Origin: Sphingobacterium sp. UBA4616
Lineage (GTDB): Bacteria; Bacteroidota; Bacteroidia; Sphingobacteriales; Sphingobacteriaceae
Length of the DNA: 64,000 bases
Assembly (NCBI GenBank): GCA_002386525.1
Contig: DGIS01000013.1
Location: 257,614-321,613 of the forward strand
Direction: 5' to 3'
The notes beneath the pieces are model-generated. The model was not told where the DNA came from. It saw only the letters and a program-made list of their open reading frames with translations, and searched no databases. Every line of letters starts with the position of its first letter. Position 1 is the stretch's first letter. This document shows positions 17,176 through 25,605 of the stretch, in pieces. The translations under genes and the position numbers were made by a program.

Positions 17176-17703
17176 ATGAAACAAAAGAAGAAAGTGCAAG
17201 AAGCCGAACCTTTACGCCCCGTAGACAAGTATTTTGCGGAGCTGGATGCTAATTTTCAGGATCCGACCAACCGTCTGATTCAGGCCATCTTTTTACCGTT
17301 ATTATTTTTTGGTATCATGGGTGCGATCTGGATGATTCCATTTCCGCAATTCGAGTTCCTGGTTAAACTTAATTGGCATACTTTTTTAAACTGGGGCTCT
17401 TTCTTCATTGCTATTGTCATTTATTATTATTTAAAGCTGTCGGCAACCTTATCTTATGCGATATTATTCACAATAGGGGCTATGAGCTACTTTATCGTAC
17501 AATTGGAGCATGTGCAGCGGGATGGTGGACCAGCGGTCATTTGGGTGTGTCTTGGCATCGCACTAATTTCTATTATAGCCTTATTTCTCGGAAAGGGGAA
17601 GGAGAAAAGGGATATAACCGGGCAGCAGTTTCTCCAATTTCTATTGGTTGGACCGATTTGGCTTTGGCATTTTGTATTTAAAAAATTGAAATTAAGATAC
17701 TAG
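17176..17703 (+). CDS. Mpo1/DUF962-like membrane protein
   Basis: A 175-aa protein with four or five membrane segments. VDKYFAELDANFQDPTNRL followed by a hydrophobic block, and the C-terminal LLVGPIWLWHFVFKKL, resemble the DUF962 (Mpo1/YGL010w-like) family. In yeast Mpo1 this is an iron-dependent dioxygenase for 2-hydroxy fatty acids from sphingoid base breakdown. That would fit a sphingolipid-making Sphingobacterium, but the histidines I expect in the HxxN/H-type motifs read D and Q here. The assignment is therefore tentative, and it may be a non-catalytic relative. Confidence 0.55.
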   Translation: MKQKKKVQEAEPLRPVDKYFAELDANFQDPTNRLIQAIFLPLLFFGIMGAIWMIPFPQFEFLVKLNWHTFLNWGSFFIAIVIYYYLKLSATLSYAILFTIGAMSYFIVQLEHVQRDGGPAVIWVCLGIALISIIALFLGKGKEKRDITGQQFLQFLLVGPIWLWHFVFKKLKLRY

Positions 17704-17765
17704 TTGAACGATCCTGAGGTGCTGATCTTGCGCAATAGGATTAAAACCTAATGCGCGAAACTATC

Positions 17766-17799
17766 AAAAAAGCCAAATTGCTTGCAATTTGGCTTTTTT
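17766..17799. terminator. Bidirectional terminator
   Basis: A 15-bp stem (aaaaagccaaattg arm) with loop cttg and flanking A/T runs sits between the DUF962-like gene and the converging ABC permease gene. Confidence 0.92.
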
Positions 17800-17855
17800 G
17801 GGCTTTGGCGATGCCTGTATCGCATTTATCGCGATTTAGCTGCTGCTGTCCGCAG

Positions 17856-19181
17856 CTAACTTTTGTAATTAAACCATTTGATAATTTCCTTAAGATTTGC
17901 CTTCTTACCATAGATCAGGATGCCTACGCGGTAGATCCGTGCAGCAACCCAGGTTACCAATAGGAAGGTTACTATGAGGAGCGCCAATGAAGTGAGGATC
18001 TGCCACAAAGGGACACCGAAAGGTATGCGTACCAGCATGGCAATAGGTGAGGTGAACGGAATAAAGCTCAACCACGTTGCAATTGGACCATTGGGGTCAT
18101 TGATAATAACGCCGAAAGAAAGGATGTACGTTAATAACAACGGCATGGTAATGGGCATGGAGAATTGATTGGCTTCGGTTTCATTATCGACAGCAGAACC
18201 GGCGGCTGCGAAAATTGCACTGTACAATAGATAACCAGCGATAAAAAATAGAAAGAAGAAAATGATAACTTCGGTAAAGTTGAAGCTTTGTATTGAACTA
18301 AGGATGGCGGCTGATCCATTTTGCGCCATTGCTTTTGATACCGTGCTCATGTTACCTCCAGCAGGCTGGCTCGCTGCTACTTCCTGCATGTCCTGAGGAT
18401 TGACGAATAAGATCGTTGCGGTAATAAATAGGCCACCCGTAAGCAACAGCCACATGACAAATTGTGTCAGGCCAACCATACCGATCCCGACAATTTTGCC
18501 CATCATGAGCTGAAAGGGTTTGACAGAGGAAATAATAACTTCGATAATGCGACTGCTTTTCTCTTCGATAATGCCCCGCATTACCTGCGCTCCATATAGA
18601 AATAGTGATAGATATACTAAGATGGCCAAAGCAACGCCCAGCCCCATTGCGATGGCGGTATTGCTGTTCTTTTCTTCACCGTCGGCTGTTATTTCTTTGG
18701 CATCAATGGCCACTTTGGGTTTAATCGATTGGATGATAGTTAGGTCGATCCCCTTGGCTTTGTACTCCTTTTCACGGATGATTTCTTCTAGTTGCTCAGT
18801 AATGATCTCCTGTGTGACAAAACTGGTCTTTCCACTCGTAATAAGCTCCGCTTTTTGGCTGGATAAAATGTCTTTGGGAATATAAAGAATCGACTGTTTT
18901 GCTTCACTTTTGGCAAGCTGTGCTTTTTGTGCTTGGAGACCTAGTGTGCTAACTGTATAACTTACGTTTTTATTACTTTGGAGTTTGCTTGCAAAGTCGC
19001 CTTGTTCATCTAAGACAAAGACTTGGGTGTGCGAATCTTTAAAGCTCTTTTTGGTGAGATAAAACATGCCTGCATATAGGGCGAAGAAAAACAGTGGCAC
19101 GGCAAAGGTCATGACAATAAAGGATTTTTTCTTGACTCTAGACAGGTACTCTCTTTGGATAATAAGTAATATTTTATGCAT
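17856..19181 (-). CDS. ABC-2 type transporter permease (NatB-like)
   Basis: Membrane permease of 441 aa. One N-terminal helix (about 20-40) is followed by a large extracytoplasmic domain with charged repeats (to about 170), then five or six clustered helices. IEEKSSRIIEVIISSVKPFQLMMGK is the cytoplasmic EExSxRxxEV coupling motif typical of NatB/ABC-2 exporters. Its start overlaps the end of the ATPase gene by 8 nt, so translation is coupled. The cargo is unknown; NatAB homologues export sodium or small lipophilic compounds. Confidence 0.85.
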   Translation of the reverse strand: MHKILLIIQREYLSRVKKKSFIVMTFAVPLFFFALYAGMFYLTKKSFKDSHTQVFVLDEQGDFASKLQSNKNVSYTVSTLGLQAQKAQLAKSEAKQSILYIPKDILSSQKAELITSGKTSFVTQEIITEQLEEIIREKEYKAKGIDLTIIQSIKPKVAIDAKEITADGEEKNSNTAIAMGLGVALAILVYLSLFLYGAQVMRGIIEEKSSRIIEVIISSVKPFQLMMGKIVGIGMVGLTQFVMWLLLTGGLFITATILFVNPQDMQEVAASQPAGGNMSTVSKAMAQNGSAAILSSIQSFNFTEVIIFFFLFFIAGYLLYSAIFAAAGSAVDNETEANQFSMPITMPLLLTYILSFGVIINDPNGPIATWLSFIPFTSPIAMLVRIPFGVPLWQILTSLALLIVTFLLVTWVAARIYRVGILIYGKKANLKEIIKWFNYKS

Positions 19182-20109
19182 GATTGTTGGCTATAGGTGA
19201 GGCTTGGGTAACTTTTTGAATGAAAATATCGGCCATGGAGGGGACGATTTCTATCAGTTGATTGAGCTGTATCTGCGGTATTAAATGCATTAACACTTCA
19301 TTGATATGGATATTGTTATTTAGCTGAATTGTAGTGATGTATGTTTTATCTATCATTTTTGTCTCGATGACTTCAAACTGGGTGTTATGGGATAGAAGAA
19401 AATTATCTTCGGTTGTTGTATATTCTAGTTTATAGGTTTGATTACGGTATTCTTTTTTAATGGCTTGTACAGCACCATCCAATATTTTCTTTGATCGGTT
19501 GATCAGCGCAATATTATCACAGAGTTCTTCAACGGTTTCCATTCGGTGTGTAGAGAAGATGATGGTTGCACCTTCTTGATTCAAACGGAGAATCTGCTCT
19601 TTTATGATATTGGCATTGACAGGGTCGAATCCCGAAAAGGGTTCATCCAGGATGATCAATTGCGGTTGATGGATGACTGTAGCAACAAATTGTACTTTCT
19701 GCTGCATTCCCTTACTGAGGTCTTCTATTTTTTTGTCCCACCAGGATGTGATGTCTAAGCGTTCGCACCAATCTTGAATGCGCTGTAGTGCTTCTTTCTT
19801 GGAAAGCCCTTTCAGCTGTGCCAAATACAGCATTTGATCGCCAATTTTCATTTTTTTGTATAACCCGCGCTCTTCTGGTAAATAGCCGATTTGAGCAATG
19901 TGCTTAGGTCCTAAAATCTCGCCATTAAACAAGATTTCGCCAGAATCGGGGGCTGTAATTTGGTTGATAATACGGATTAGGGACGTTTTTCCGGCACCGT
20001 TCGGCCCTAGTAATCCAAAAATTTTCCCCTTGGGAATTTGAATGGAAACATCGTCCAATGCCCGGTGATTGGCGTAATCTTTAGTAACATGATTGATTTC
20101 GAGTAACAT
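19174..20109 (-). CDS. ABC transporter ATP-binding protein (NatA-like)
   Basis: ATPase subunit of 311 aa partnering the permease encoded directly downstream. Walker A is GPNGAGKTS (about 35-43), Q-loop near YLPEERGLYKK, signature LSKGMQQKV, Walker B LIILDEPFSGFDP, and a switch His in STHRME. A C-terminal extension of about 90 residues past the nucleotide-binding domain resembles DrrA/NatA-type regulatory tails. The pair forms a complete exporter. Confidence 0.92.
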   Translation of the reverse strand: MLLEINHVTKDYANHRALDDVSIQIPKGKIFGLLGPNGAGKTSLIRIINQITAPDSGEILFNGEILGPKHIAQIGYLPEERGLYKKMKIGDQMLYLAQLKGLSKKEALQRIQDWCERLDITSWWDKKIEDLSKGMQQKVQFVATVIHQPQLIILDEPFSGFDPVNANIIKEQILRLNQEGATIIFSTHRMETVEELCDNIALINRSKKILDGAVQAIKKEYRNQTYKLEYTTTEDNFLLSHNTQFEVIETKMIDKTYITTIQLNNNIHINEVLMHLIPQIQLNQLIEIVPSMADIFIQKVTQASPIANNHA

Positions 20110-20447
20110 CTATTGAAGGTTTAATTTTAATTTTTATGTTGAGTTTGTTAAAGCTATTCTATCGCTCAATGACTGCTGTCTATTGATAGGTTAGTATCAT
20201 TTACCAGTGAATTGTTACAGCACCGCTGAAAAATTTGTTTTGAGTGCTATTTCAATCGTACTGGTGCAACGGCTTCTGGTATTGGTATGATGGCAAATAT
20301 TCTACCAACGATAGGGCAGCTTCAGCGCTGGCGTACTCATTTTGACAGTTGCTAGAATGGAAAGTTAGAAATAATGGCGCACATTTTGATCCTCATCTTA
20401 TAAAATGGGACATAAAGCTTTTTTATGGAATAGAAGCTGCACAAATC
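20110..20447. other. Long intergenic region before engB
   Basis: About 340 nt between the divergent ABC ATPase and engB. On the minus strand, 20262 to about 20390 is open with plausible codons (contains EYASAEAALSLVEYLP) but lacks an ATG in frame and matches nothing I know. No RNA fold or terminator was recognised. It should hold the ABC operon promoter. Confidence 0.35.
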
Positions 20448-20478
20448 TTGTCAAAGGGATTGATTTAACGTACCTTTG
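20448..20478 (+). promoter_or_regulatory. engB promoter (leaderless type)
   Basis: TTG (20448-20450), 20 nt, TAccTTTG (20471-20478). The box ends 4 nt before the engB ATG at 20483, so the transcript should begin at or next to the start codon. Confidence 0.75.
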
Positions 20479-20482
20479 CTCC

Positions 20483-21124
20483 ATGGAAGTGAAAAAAGCC
20501 GAATTCGTGTGTAGTAACACGAGAGTTGACAAATTACCAGCACCAACTTTGCCGGAGTATGCTTTTATCGGACGTTCGAATGTCGGTAAATCATCATTGA
20601 TTAATGCGATGACCAACAAAAAAGGACTTGCCAAAACCTCTCAAAAGCCAGGTAAGACCCAGTTGATCAATCATTTTATCATCGACGACACGTGGTATCT
20701 GGTGGATTTGCCAGGATATGGTTTTGCCAAAGCCTCAAAGACAAGTCGTAATGAATGGGAAAAGTTCATCCGCAGATACCTTACTCACCGGGATAATTTG
20801 CAATGCGTTTTCGTGTTGGTGGATAGCCGGCTTGAACCACAAAAGATCGACCTGGATTTCTGCTATTGGCTCGGAGAATGCGGGTTGCCTTTTATGTTGG
20901 TTTTTACAAAAGCCGACAAGCAATCGGCTGTCAAATCTGATGCTAATGTTGCGAAGTTTAAAAAATCATTGCTACAATGGTTTGAAGAGGTACCACAGAT
21001 TTTCCTTACCTCGGCGGAAAAGAAAATGGGGCATGAGCCTATTTTGGATACTATTGCTGAAGTTAACAGCCGATTTGTTCGCCCTGAGCTGGATGGAAAC
21101 GAACAGTTTCAGCCTAGATTTTAA
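20483..21124 (+). CDS. engB: Ribosome biogenesis GTPase EngB (YsxC/YihA)
   Basis: GTPase for late assembly of the large ribosomal subunit. It has 213 aa: G1 GRSNVGKSSLIN, G3 DLPGYGF, G4 TKAD, and G5 near SAEKK. An in-frame ATG at 20405 would add 26 residues, but it lies upstream of the promoter's -33 box, and EngB proteins usually start MEVKKAEF-like, so 20483 is chosen. The prenyltransferase gene follows after 6 nt. Confidence 0.94.
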   Translation: MEVKKAEFVCSNTRVDKLPAPTLPEYAFIGRSNVGKSSLINAMTNKKGLAKTSQKPGKTQLINHFIIDDTWYLVDLPGYGFAKASKTSRNEWEKFIRRYLTHRDNLQCVFVLVDSRLEPQKIDLDFCYWLGECGLPFMLVFTKADKQSAVKSDANVAKFKKSLLQWFEEVPQIFLTSAEKKMGHEPILDTIAEVNSRFVRPELDGNEQFQPRF

Positions 21125-21130
21125 GTTCGG

Positions 21131-21985
21131 ATGAAAAAATATTTGTCTTTAGTTTTATTTGCCCACAGTGTATTCGCATTGCCATTTGCCTTTATAGGTT
21201 TTTTTTTAGCTCTGCATACAACGGAGTATGCTTTTTCGTGGAAATTATTAGTGCTGATGCTTGTATGCATGGTAACGGCTCGTAATGCCGCTATGGCATT
21301 CAATCGCTATCTGGATAGAGGTATTGATGCGATAAATCCGAGGACAGCCATGCGTGATATTCCTGCAGGAAAGATTTCAGCGAGTAATGCATTGGTTTTT
21401 ACGATTGTAAATAGCCTCATTTTTATAGGCGCGACGTATTTTATCAATTCTCTTTGTTTTATGCTGTCGCCGGTAGCACTTTTTGTGGTACTTTTCTATT
21501 CTTATACGAAGCGTATAACACCCTTATGTCACCTTGTTTTGGGGGCTGGACTGGGATTGGCGCCAATAGGCGCCTATATGGTGATTACCGGGCAGTTTGC
21601 AACAGTACCCGTGCTCTACGGCTTTGCAGTGCTGACCTGGGTGAGTGGATTTGATATTATATATGCTTTGCAGGATGAAGCGTTTGATCGGGAAAATCAG
21701 CTCAATTCTATACCGGTTTGGTTAGGGACGAAAGGTGCCATGCGCGTTTCTGAATGCCTGCACGTATTGTCCTTTATCTTTATCTTAATACCGGCATTTT
21801 TGATGCCCGTAGGCTGGATTTATTATTTAGGGGTGATCTTTTACGCCGCACTGATCATCTACCAGCATACCTTGTTTTCTTCAACAGATTTAAGCCGGGT
21901 CAACCGTGATTTTATGACCACTAACGGCTATGCCTCGGTACTCTTTGCTCTGTTTTACCTCTTGGATATTTGGCTGATTAAATAA
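21131..21985 (+). CDS. UbiA-family polyprenyltransferase
   Basis: Membrane prenyltransferase of 284 aa with about eight helices. It has the two Asp-rich motifs that bind Mg-diphosphate: NRYLDRGIDAINPRT (about 58-72) and YALQDEAFDRENQLNSIP (about 178-195). It joins a polyprenyl chain to an aromatic acceptor in respiratory quinone synthesis. Motif spacing resembles 4-hydroxybenzoate/MqnP-type enzymes, but the acceptor cannot be fixed from sequence, so no symbol is given. It is co-transcribed with engB. Confidence 0.88.
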   Translation: MKKYLSLVLFAHSVFALPFAFIGFFLALHTTEYAFSWKLLVLMLVCMVTARNAAMAFNRYLDRGIDAINPRTAMRDIPAGKISASNALVFTIVNSLIFIGATYFINSLCFMLSPVALFVVLFYSYTKRITPLCHLVLGAGLGLAPIGAYMVITGQFATVPVLYGFAVLTWVSGFDIIYALQDEAFDRENQLNSIPVWLGTKGAMRVSECLHVLSFIFILIPAFLMPVGWIYYLGVIFYAALIIYQHTLFSSTDLSRVNRDFMTTNGYASVLFALFYLLDIWLIK

Positions 21986-22002
21986 ACGTTTTAGCATAAA
22001 AT

Positions 22003-22042
22003 AAGAAAGGCTTTAGGATTTCCTAAAGCCTTTCTTATTTTT
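22003..22042 (+). terminator. Terminator after the UbiA-family gene
   Basis: A near-perfect 16-bp inverted repeat (aagaaaggctttagga arm) is followed by a T-rich tail. The tail overlaps the -7 element of the next gene. Confidence 0.9.
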
Positions 22043-22043
22043 G
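22036..22043 (+). promoter_or_regulatory. -7 element of the GLPGLI/PNGase gene
   Basis: TAttTTTG matches the consensus and lies 22 nt before ATG 22066, inside the T tail of the preceding terminator. The -33 region would overlap the terminator hairpin and has no clear TTG. Confidence 0.5.
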
Positions 22044-22065
22044 CATCTAAACCCATATAGATGAA

Positions 22066-23742
22066 ATGAAGAAAAATTTCCTTTTTGCCGCTATTTTAGG
22101 TGTATCATTAACCTCTCGGGCACAAAAGCTGCCGGCCTACGTAATTCAATATAACCAAAGTTTCAATGGAAATGCAGCTGCTAATCAGAATGCCATTCTG
22201 GTTTATGCAAACGAGAAAGAGACGTTTGTAAGTTCAGAGAAAGAAATGAAGGGACAGTTGGCGGCACCCTACGAACGTGTTTTAGTGCGGCGTGATGCGG
22301 GCAATTCCCTACTTAAAATTGCTAAACTCAAAGACGGATCAATCATCCTGACAAAAGATGCTCTTGCACTTGGAAAGCAGCAGTTTAATGCAACCAACGA
22401 GACTAAAACAATCTTAGGCTACCCCTGTAAAAAAGTGGAAACGAGTATCAACTCTAATAAAATAGAAGTTTGGTATACCGACAAATTGGGAATAAAGGCT
22501 GCGCCTACGGAACTGGGTCAGGATCTTGGTTTGGTACTTGAAGTGATCCGCAACGGGAACACGCGCACCTTTGCAACCAAGGTAGAAAAGGTAAAGGCTC
22601 TTCCTGAGCAACTGAGGTTAACAGGAAATGAGCAACTTTATGATGAGCTCACCTATAAGGATCTCATCTGGAAGAATCGTTTTGTTCAAATACCGATTTT
22701 TAGAAAGGAACGCGTACGTTTCGCTGATGATGTCAGGTCAGATTCTATCTTGCGTTTTGCTCATGGGACAGTTATTGTTAAAAAAGTGAAAATTCCAAAA
22801 ATAAAGAGCGGTGACAATGTATTTGTACAGTTGGTGGAACAATCCAAAGGTGACGCTTACGATCGCACCGGGTCAGTTTTTATTATCCCGACCAATAAGG
22901 CGCAGCACTTTTTGGATGGGATGAAAAATGGCATGGGCACACTGCCGAAGTATGAGAATGGAAATGGTAAGACCTATCAAGGTGTTGTGAAAACACCTTC
23001 CTTTGAACCTATTGTGGAATTGATGCGTTTCTTTACACCCTTTGGTGTTAAGCAATTTAACTACCTTCAGTTAAAGGATAAAGTTTGGCAGGACTCGGTG
23101 CTGTACCGTCAAGATGTTTCTGAATTAGCAGGCATGCTGAGCGGACAGGAGGTTTATGTGGGTACCTTTATTGGTAATTTTGATAAAGAGGGTCATGAAG
23201 TGAGTGTTGAGTTGACGATACATCCCGGCTTCGATGCCGCCTCACAGGGCAATCTGAAAAAGGCGATGTCTTTATTTACGACGACCAATGTCATGGAAAT
23301 GGGGGGGCAGGAGTATGGATCTATGTTTGACAAGGAGAAGGGTTTGAAAGTATCTTTTCATTTGGACCAAGACGCTAAAAATGTGCAATTACGTTACATT
23401 ACCACAGGGCATGGCGGCTGGGGTAAAGGTGATGAATTTGTGCCTAAGGAAAACCGTATTTTCCTCAACGATTCATTACTCTTCAAATATACACCTTGGC
23501 GCAGCGACTGCGGGTCTTATCGGTTGTTTAATCCAGCTTCAGGCAATTTCGCTACCGGTTTGTCGTCCTCTGATCTGAGCCGTTCCAATTGGTGTCCTGG
23601 TACTGTCACACCGCCCATCTACATCGACTTGGGTGATTTAAAAGCTGGTGACTATACGATGCAGGTACAGATTCCACAAGGAGCTCCTGAAGGAACAAGT
23701 TTTAGCAGCTGGAATGTAACGGGTACCTTGCTATTCGATTAA
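22066..23742 (+). CDS. Secreted GLPGLI-PNGase F-type protein
   Basis: A 558-aa exported protein. The signal peptide ends near SRAQ. The first part (about 20-190) resembles GLPGLI domains (ILGYPCKKVET, WYTDKLGI). The C-terminal two-thirds resembles the double beta-sandwich of peptide-N-glycosidase F: ITTGHGGWGKGDEF, PWRSDCGSYR, RSNWCPGT and a final GDLKAGDYTMQVQIPQG. PNGase F cleaves N-glycans from asparagine. It is likely secreted or surface-bound for glycoprotein foraging. Catalytic acids were not mapped one by one. Confidence 0.8.
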   Translation: MKKNFLFAAILGVSLTSRAQKLPAYVIQYNQSFNGNAAANQNAILVYANEKETFVSSEKEMKGQLAAPYERVLVRRDAGNSLLKIAKLKDGSIILTKDALALGKQQFNATNETKTILGYPCKKVETSINSNKIEVWYTDKLGIKAAPTELGQDLGLVLEVIRNGNTRTFATKVEKVKALPEQLRLTGNEQLYDELTYKDLIWKNRFVQIPIFRKERVRFADDVRSDSILRFAHGTVIVKKVKIPKIKSGDNVFVQLVEQSKGDAYDRTGSVFIIPTNKAQHFLDGMKNGMGTLPKYENGNGKTYQGVVKTPSFEPIVELMRFFTPFGVKQFNYLQLKDKVWQDSVLYRQDVSELAGMLSGQEVYVGTFIGNFDKEGHEVSVELTIHPGFDAASQGNLKKAMSLFTTTNVMEMGGQEYGSMFDKEKGLKVSFHLDQDAKNVQLRYITTGHGGWGKGDEFVPKENRIFLNDSLLFKYTPWRSDCGSYRLFNPASGNFATGLSSSDLSRSNWCPGTVTPPIYIDLGDLKAGDYTMQVQIPQGAPEGTSFSSWNVTGTLLFD

Positions 23743-23818
23743 TCATTTTTTCATCGCTGTCATGTGCAACCGTATGATGATACATGACAGCGATATTGCC
23801 TCATTTTTATTACGTGCG

Positions 23819-24277
23819 TTAAAGAGGATAAGCGGTCTCGCTTTTAGTTTCCGATAATACAAAGTAGGTCTGTACGGTGTTCACTTGAGGTAATACGGCC
23901 AGACGATGTCGCAAAAAAATATGATAGGCATCCATATCTTTGGTGGCAATACGCAACATAAAGTCGTAAGAACCCGCCATTTGGTAGCATTCCATCACCT
24001 CGGGAAATTTAGCTACTTCTTTTTCGAATTCATTCAACACTTCAAATGTATGTGCTTTAAGAAAAACCTGAGAAAATGAAATCAGCCCAATACCTATCTT
24101 ATGACGGTCTAAAATAGCCACCGTTTTCTTAATATAGCCTAAACGCTTGAGCTTTCGAACGCGTTCGTGAACGGCTGCAATAGATTTATTGAGTTCAAAA
24201 GATAGCGCTTTGTTGCTCAGTGATGCATCCTGCTGTAGGAGACGTAATAATTTTACATCGATTTCATCTAATTCCAT
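23819..24277 (-). CDS. Lrp/AsnC-family transcriptional regulator
   Basis: A 152-aa regulator beginning MELDEIDVKLLRLLQQDAS. It has an N-terminal winged helix-turn-helix (NKALSFELNKSIAAVHERVRKL) and a C-terminal RAM ligand-binding domain (YQMAGSYDFMLRIATKDMDAY). A GTA-type upstream extension to 24313 is less likely than ATG 24277. It is divergent from a cysteine-synthase-like gene over 159 nt, which suggests amino-acid-responsive control of that gene. Confidence 0.92.
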   Translation of the reverse strand: MELDEIDVKLLRLLQQDASLSNKALSFELNKSIAAVHERVRKLKRLGYIKKTVAILDRHKIGIGLISFSQVFLKAHTFEVLNEFEKEVAKFPEVMECYQMAGSYDFMLRIATKDMDAYHIFLRHRLAVLPQVNTVQTYFVLSETKSETAYPL

Positions 24278-24382
24278 AATCTGAATATTTTCGGTACTGC
24301 TGTAAAAATACACTATTGTTCTGTATTATTTACTGTTTTTAATGTTGTTTTACTTAATTTTTATCGAAATTAAAGTTATATA

Positions 24383-24413
24383 TTGAATATTATCTTGTCA
24401 ATAGTCAATTTTG
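24383..24413 (+). promoter_or_regulatory. Promoter of the cysteine-synthase-like gene
   Basis: TTG (24383-24385), 20 nt, CAatTTTG (24406-24413; 5 of 6 fixed bases of TAnnTTTG). The start site is predicted near 24419, giving an about 18-nt leader. Confidence 0.65.
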
Positions 24414-24436
24414 CAACAGAATAATCATTTATTAAA

Positions 24437-25504
24437 ATGGCTGAACAGGAATTATTAAGCGCGTGTTTGTCGCCTACATTGGACAAGAGATTCAAACATC
24501 TGTGGAGATTGGTAGGAAATACGCCTATGCTGGAATTGCAGTATACTTATCGAGGTAAACCAGGGCGAATTTTCGTAAAATGTGAGAATTACAATCTAAC
24601 GGGCAGCATAAAGGATAGGATGGCGCTGTATATTTTGTATAAAGCGTATATGAATTGTCAGATCCGCCCCAGTGATGTGGTGATTGAAGCGACAAGTGGG
24701 AACACCGGGATTGCGTTTTCAGCAATCGGTAAAGCTCTTGGTCATCAAGTAAAGATTATTATGCCAAACTGGCTGAGCAAGGAGCGTACTGATATTATCC
24801 GCAGTATGGGAGCCGATATTCAACTGATAAGCAAAGAAGAAGGCGGCTTTTTGGGTAGTATCCGTTTAAGTGAGGAACTTGCTTCAAAAGGTGGAGTTTT
24901 TCTGCCAAGACAATTCGAAAATCAATATAATGCTGAGGCGCATGAGAAAACCACAGGCTACGAGATTGTGAAGCAGTTAGAAGAGCAAGGCTTGGTGGCG
25001 GATGCTTTCGTTGCTGGTGTCGGTACGGGTGGTACGGTCATGGGGGTAGGCCGAAGCTTAAGAAAGGTCAATCCAAATGTCCGCATTCATCCATTGGAAC
25101 CTGCAGAAAGTCCGACATTAACCACAGGGCATAAGGTGGGATCGCATCGTATCCAAGGAATTTCCGATGAGTTTATTCCAGCGATTGTGGATTTAAATGA
25201 ACTTGATGCTGTTGTTTGTGCCAATGATGGCGATGCCATTATCATGGCACAGAAGTTATCGCGGCAATTGGGACTGGCTGTTGGAATCTCTTCAGGTGCA
25301 AATGTTATCGGAGCGATTAAATTACGGCGTGAACTGGGCGATGACGCGGTTGTAGTGACCCTGCTATGTGATGACAATAAAAAATACCTAAGTACTGATT
25401 TAGTGAAAGAGGAGCCTGTAAAAGAAGGATACCTTTCTACGGACATAGATTTTTCAGGTTTTCAACCTATTTGCAGATTGCCAAACCCGGTATTTGGTGC
25501 TTAA
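24437..25504 (+). CDS. PLP-dependent cysteine synthase-family protein
   Basis: Fold-type II PLP enzyme of 355 aa related to CysK/CysM and cystathionine beta-synthase. Seen: VGNTPMLEL (26-34); PLP lysine in [10 protein letters not shown] (K59); substrate loop EATSGNTG; and phosphate-binding [10 protein letters not shown]. The N-terminus is about 20 residues longer than CysK and a C-terminal tail contains GYLSTDIDF repeats ([15 protein letters not shown]). It probably makes cysteine from O-acetylserine and sulfide, or a relative of that reaction. The divergent Lrp regulator probably controls it. Confidence 0.85.
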   Translation: MAEQELLSACLSPTLDKRFKHLWRLVGNTPMLELQYTYRGKPGRIFVKCENYNLTGSIKDRMALYILYKAYMNCQIRPSDVVIEATSGNTGIAFSAIGKALGHQVKIIMPNWLSKERTDIIRSMGADIQLISKEEGGFLGSIRLSEELASKGGVFLPRQFENQYNAEAHEKTTGYEIVKQLEEQGLVADAFVAGVGTGGTVMGVGRSLRKVNPNVRIHPLEPAESPTLTTGHKVGSHRIQGISDEFIPAIVDLNELDAVVCANDGDAIIMAQKLSRQLGLAVGISSGANVIGAIKLRRELGDDAVVVTLLCDDNKKYLSTDLVKEEPVKEGYLSTDIDFSGFQPICRLPNPVFGA

Positions 25505-25535
25505 AAAAAGATTTAGTTTCATATGTTTATAGTTA

Positions 25536-25565
25536 ACTCGGGGAGTCTCTAGCTCCTCGGGTTTC
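25536..25565 (+). terminator. Stem-loop after the cysteine-synthase-like gene
   Basis: A 10-bp stem (actcggggag / ctcctcgggt, two G-U pairs) is followed by a short T-rich tail; a probable terminator. Confidence 0.65.
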
Positions 25566-25605
25566 ATTGTTGAAAAACCAATTTAATACCTAAGAATAAT
25601 ACAAC

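Noticed and set aside
20405..20482. Upstream ATG extending EngB by 26 residues
   Set aside because: It lies upstream of the -33/-7 promoter pair, and EngB proteins start at the downstream ATG.
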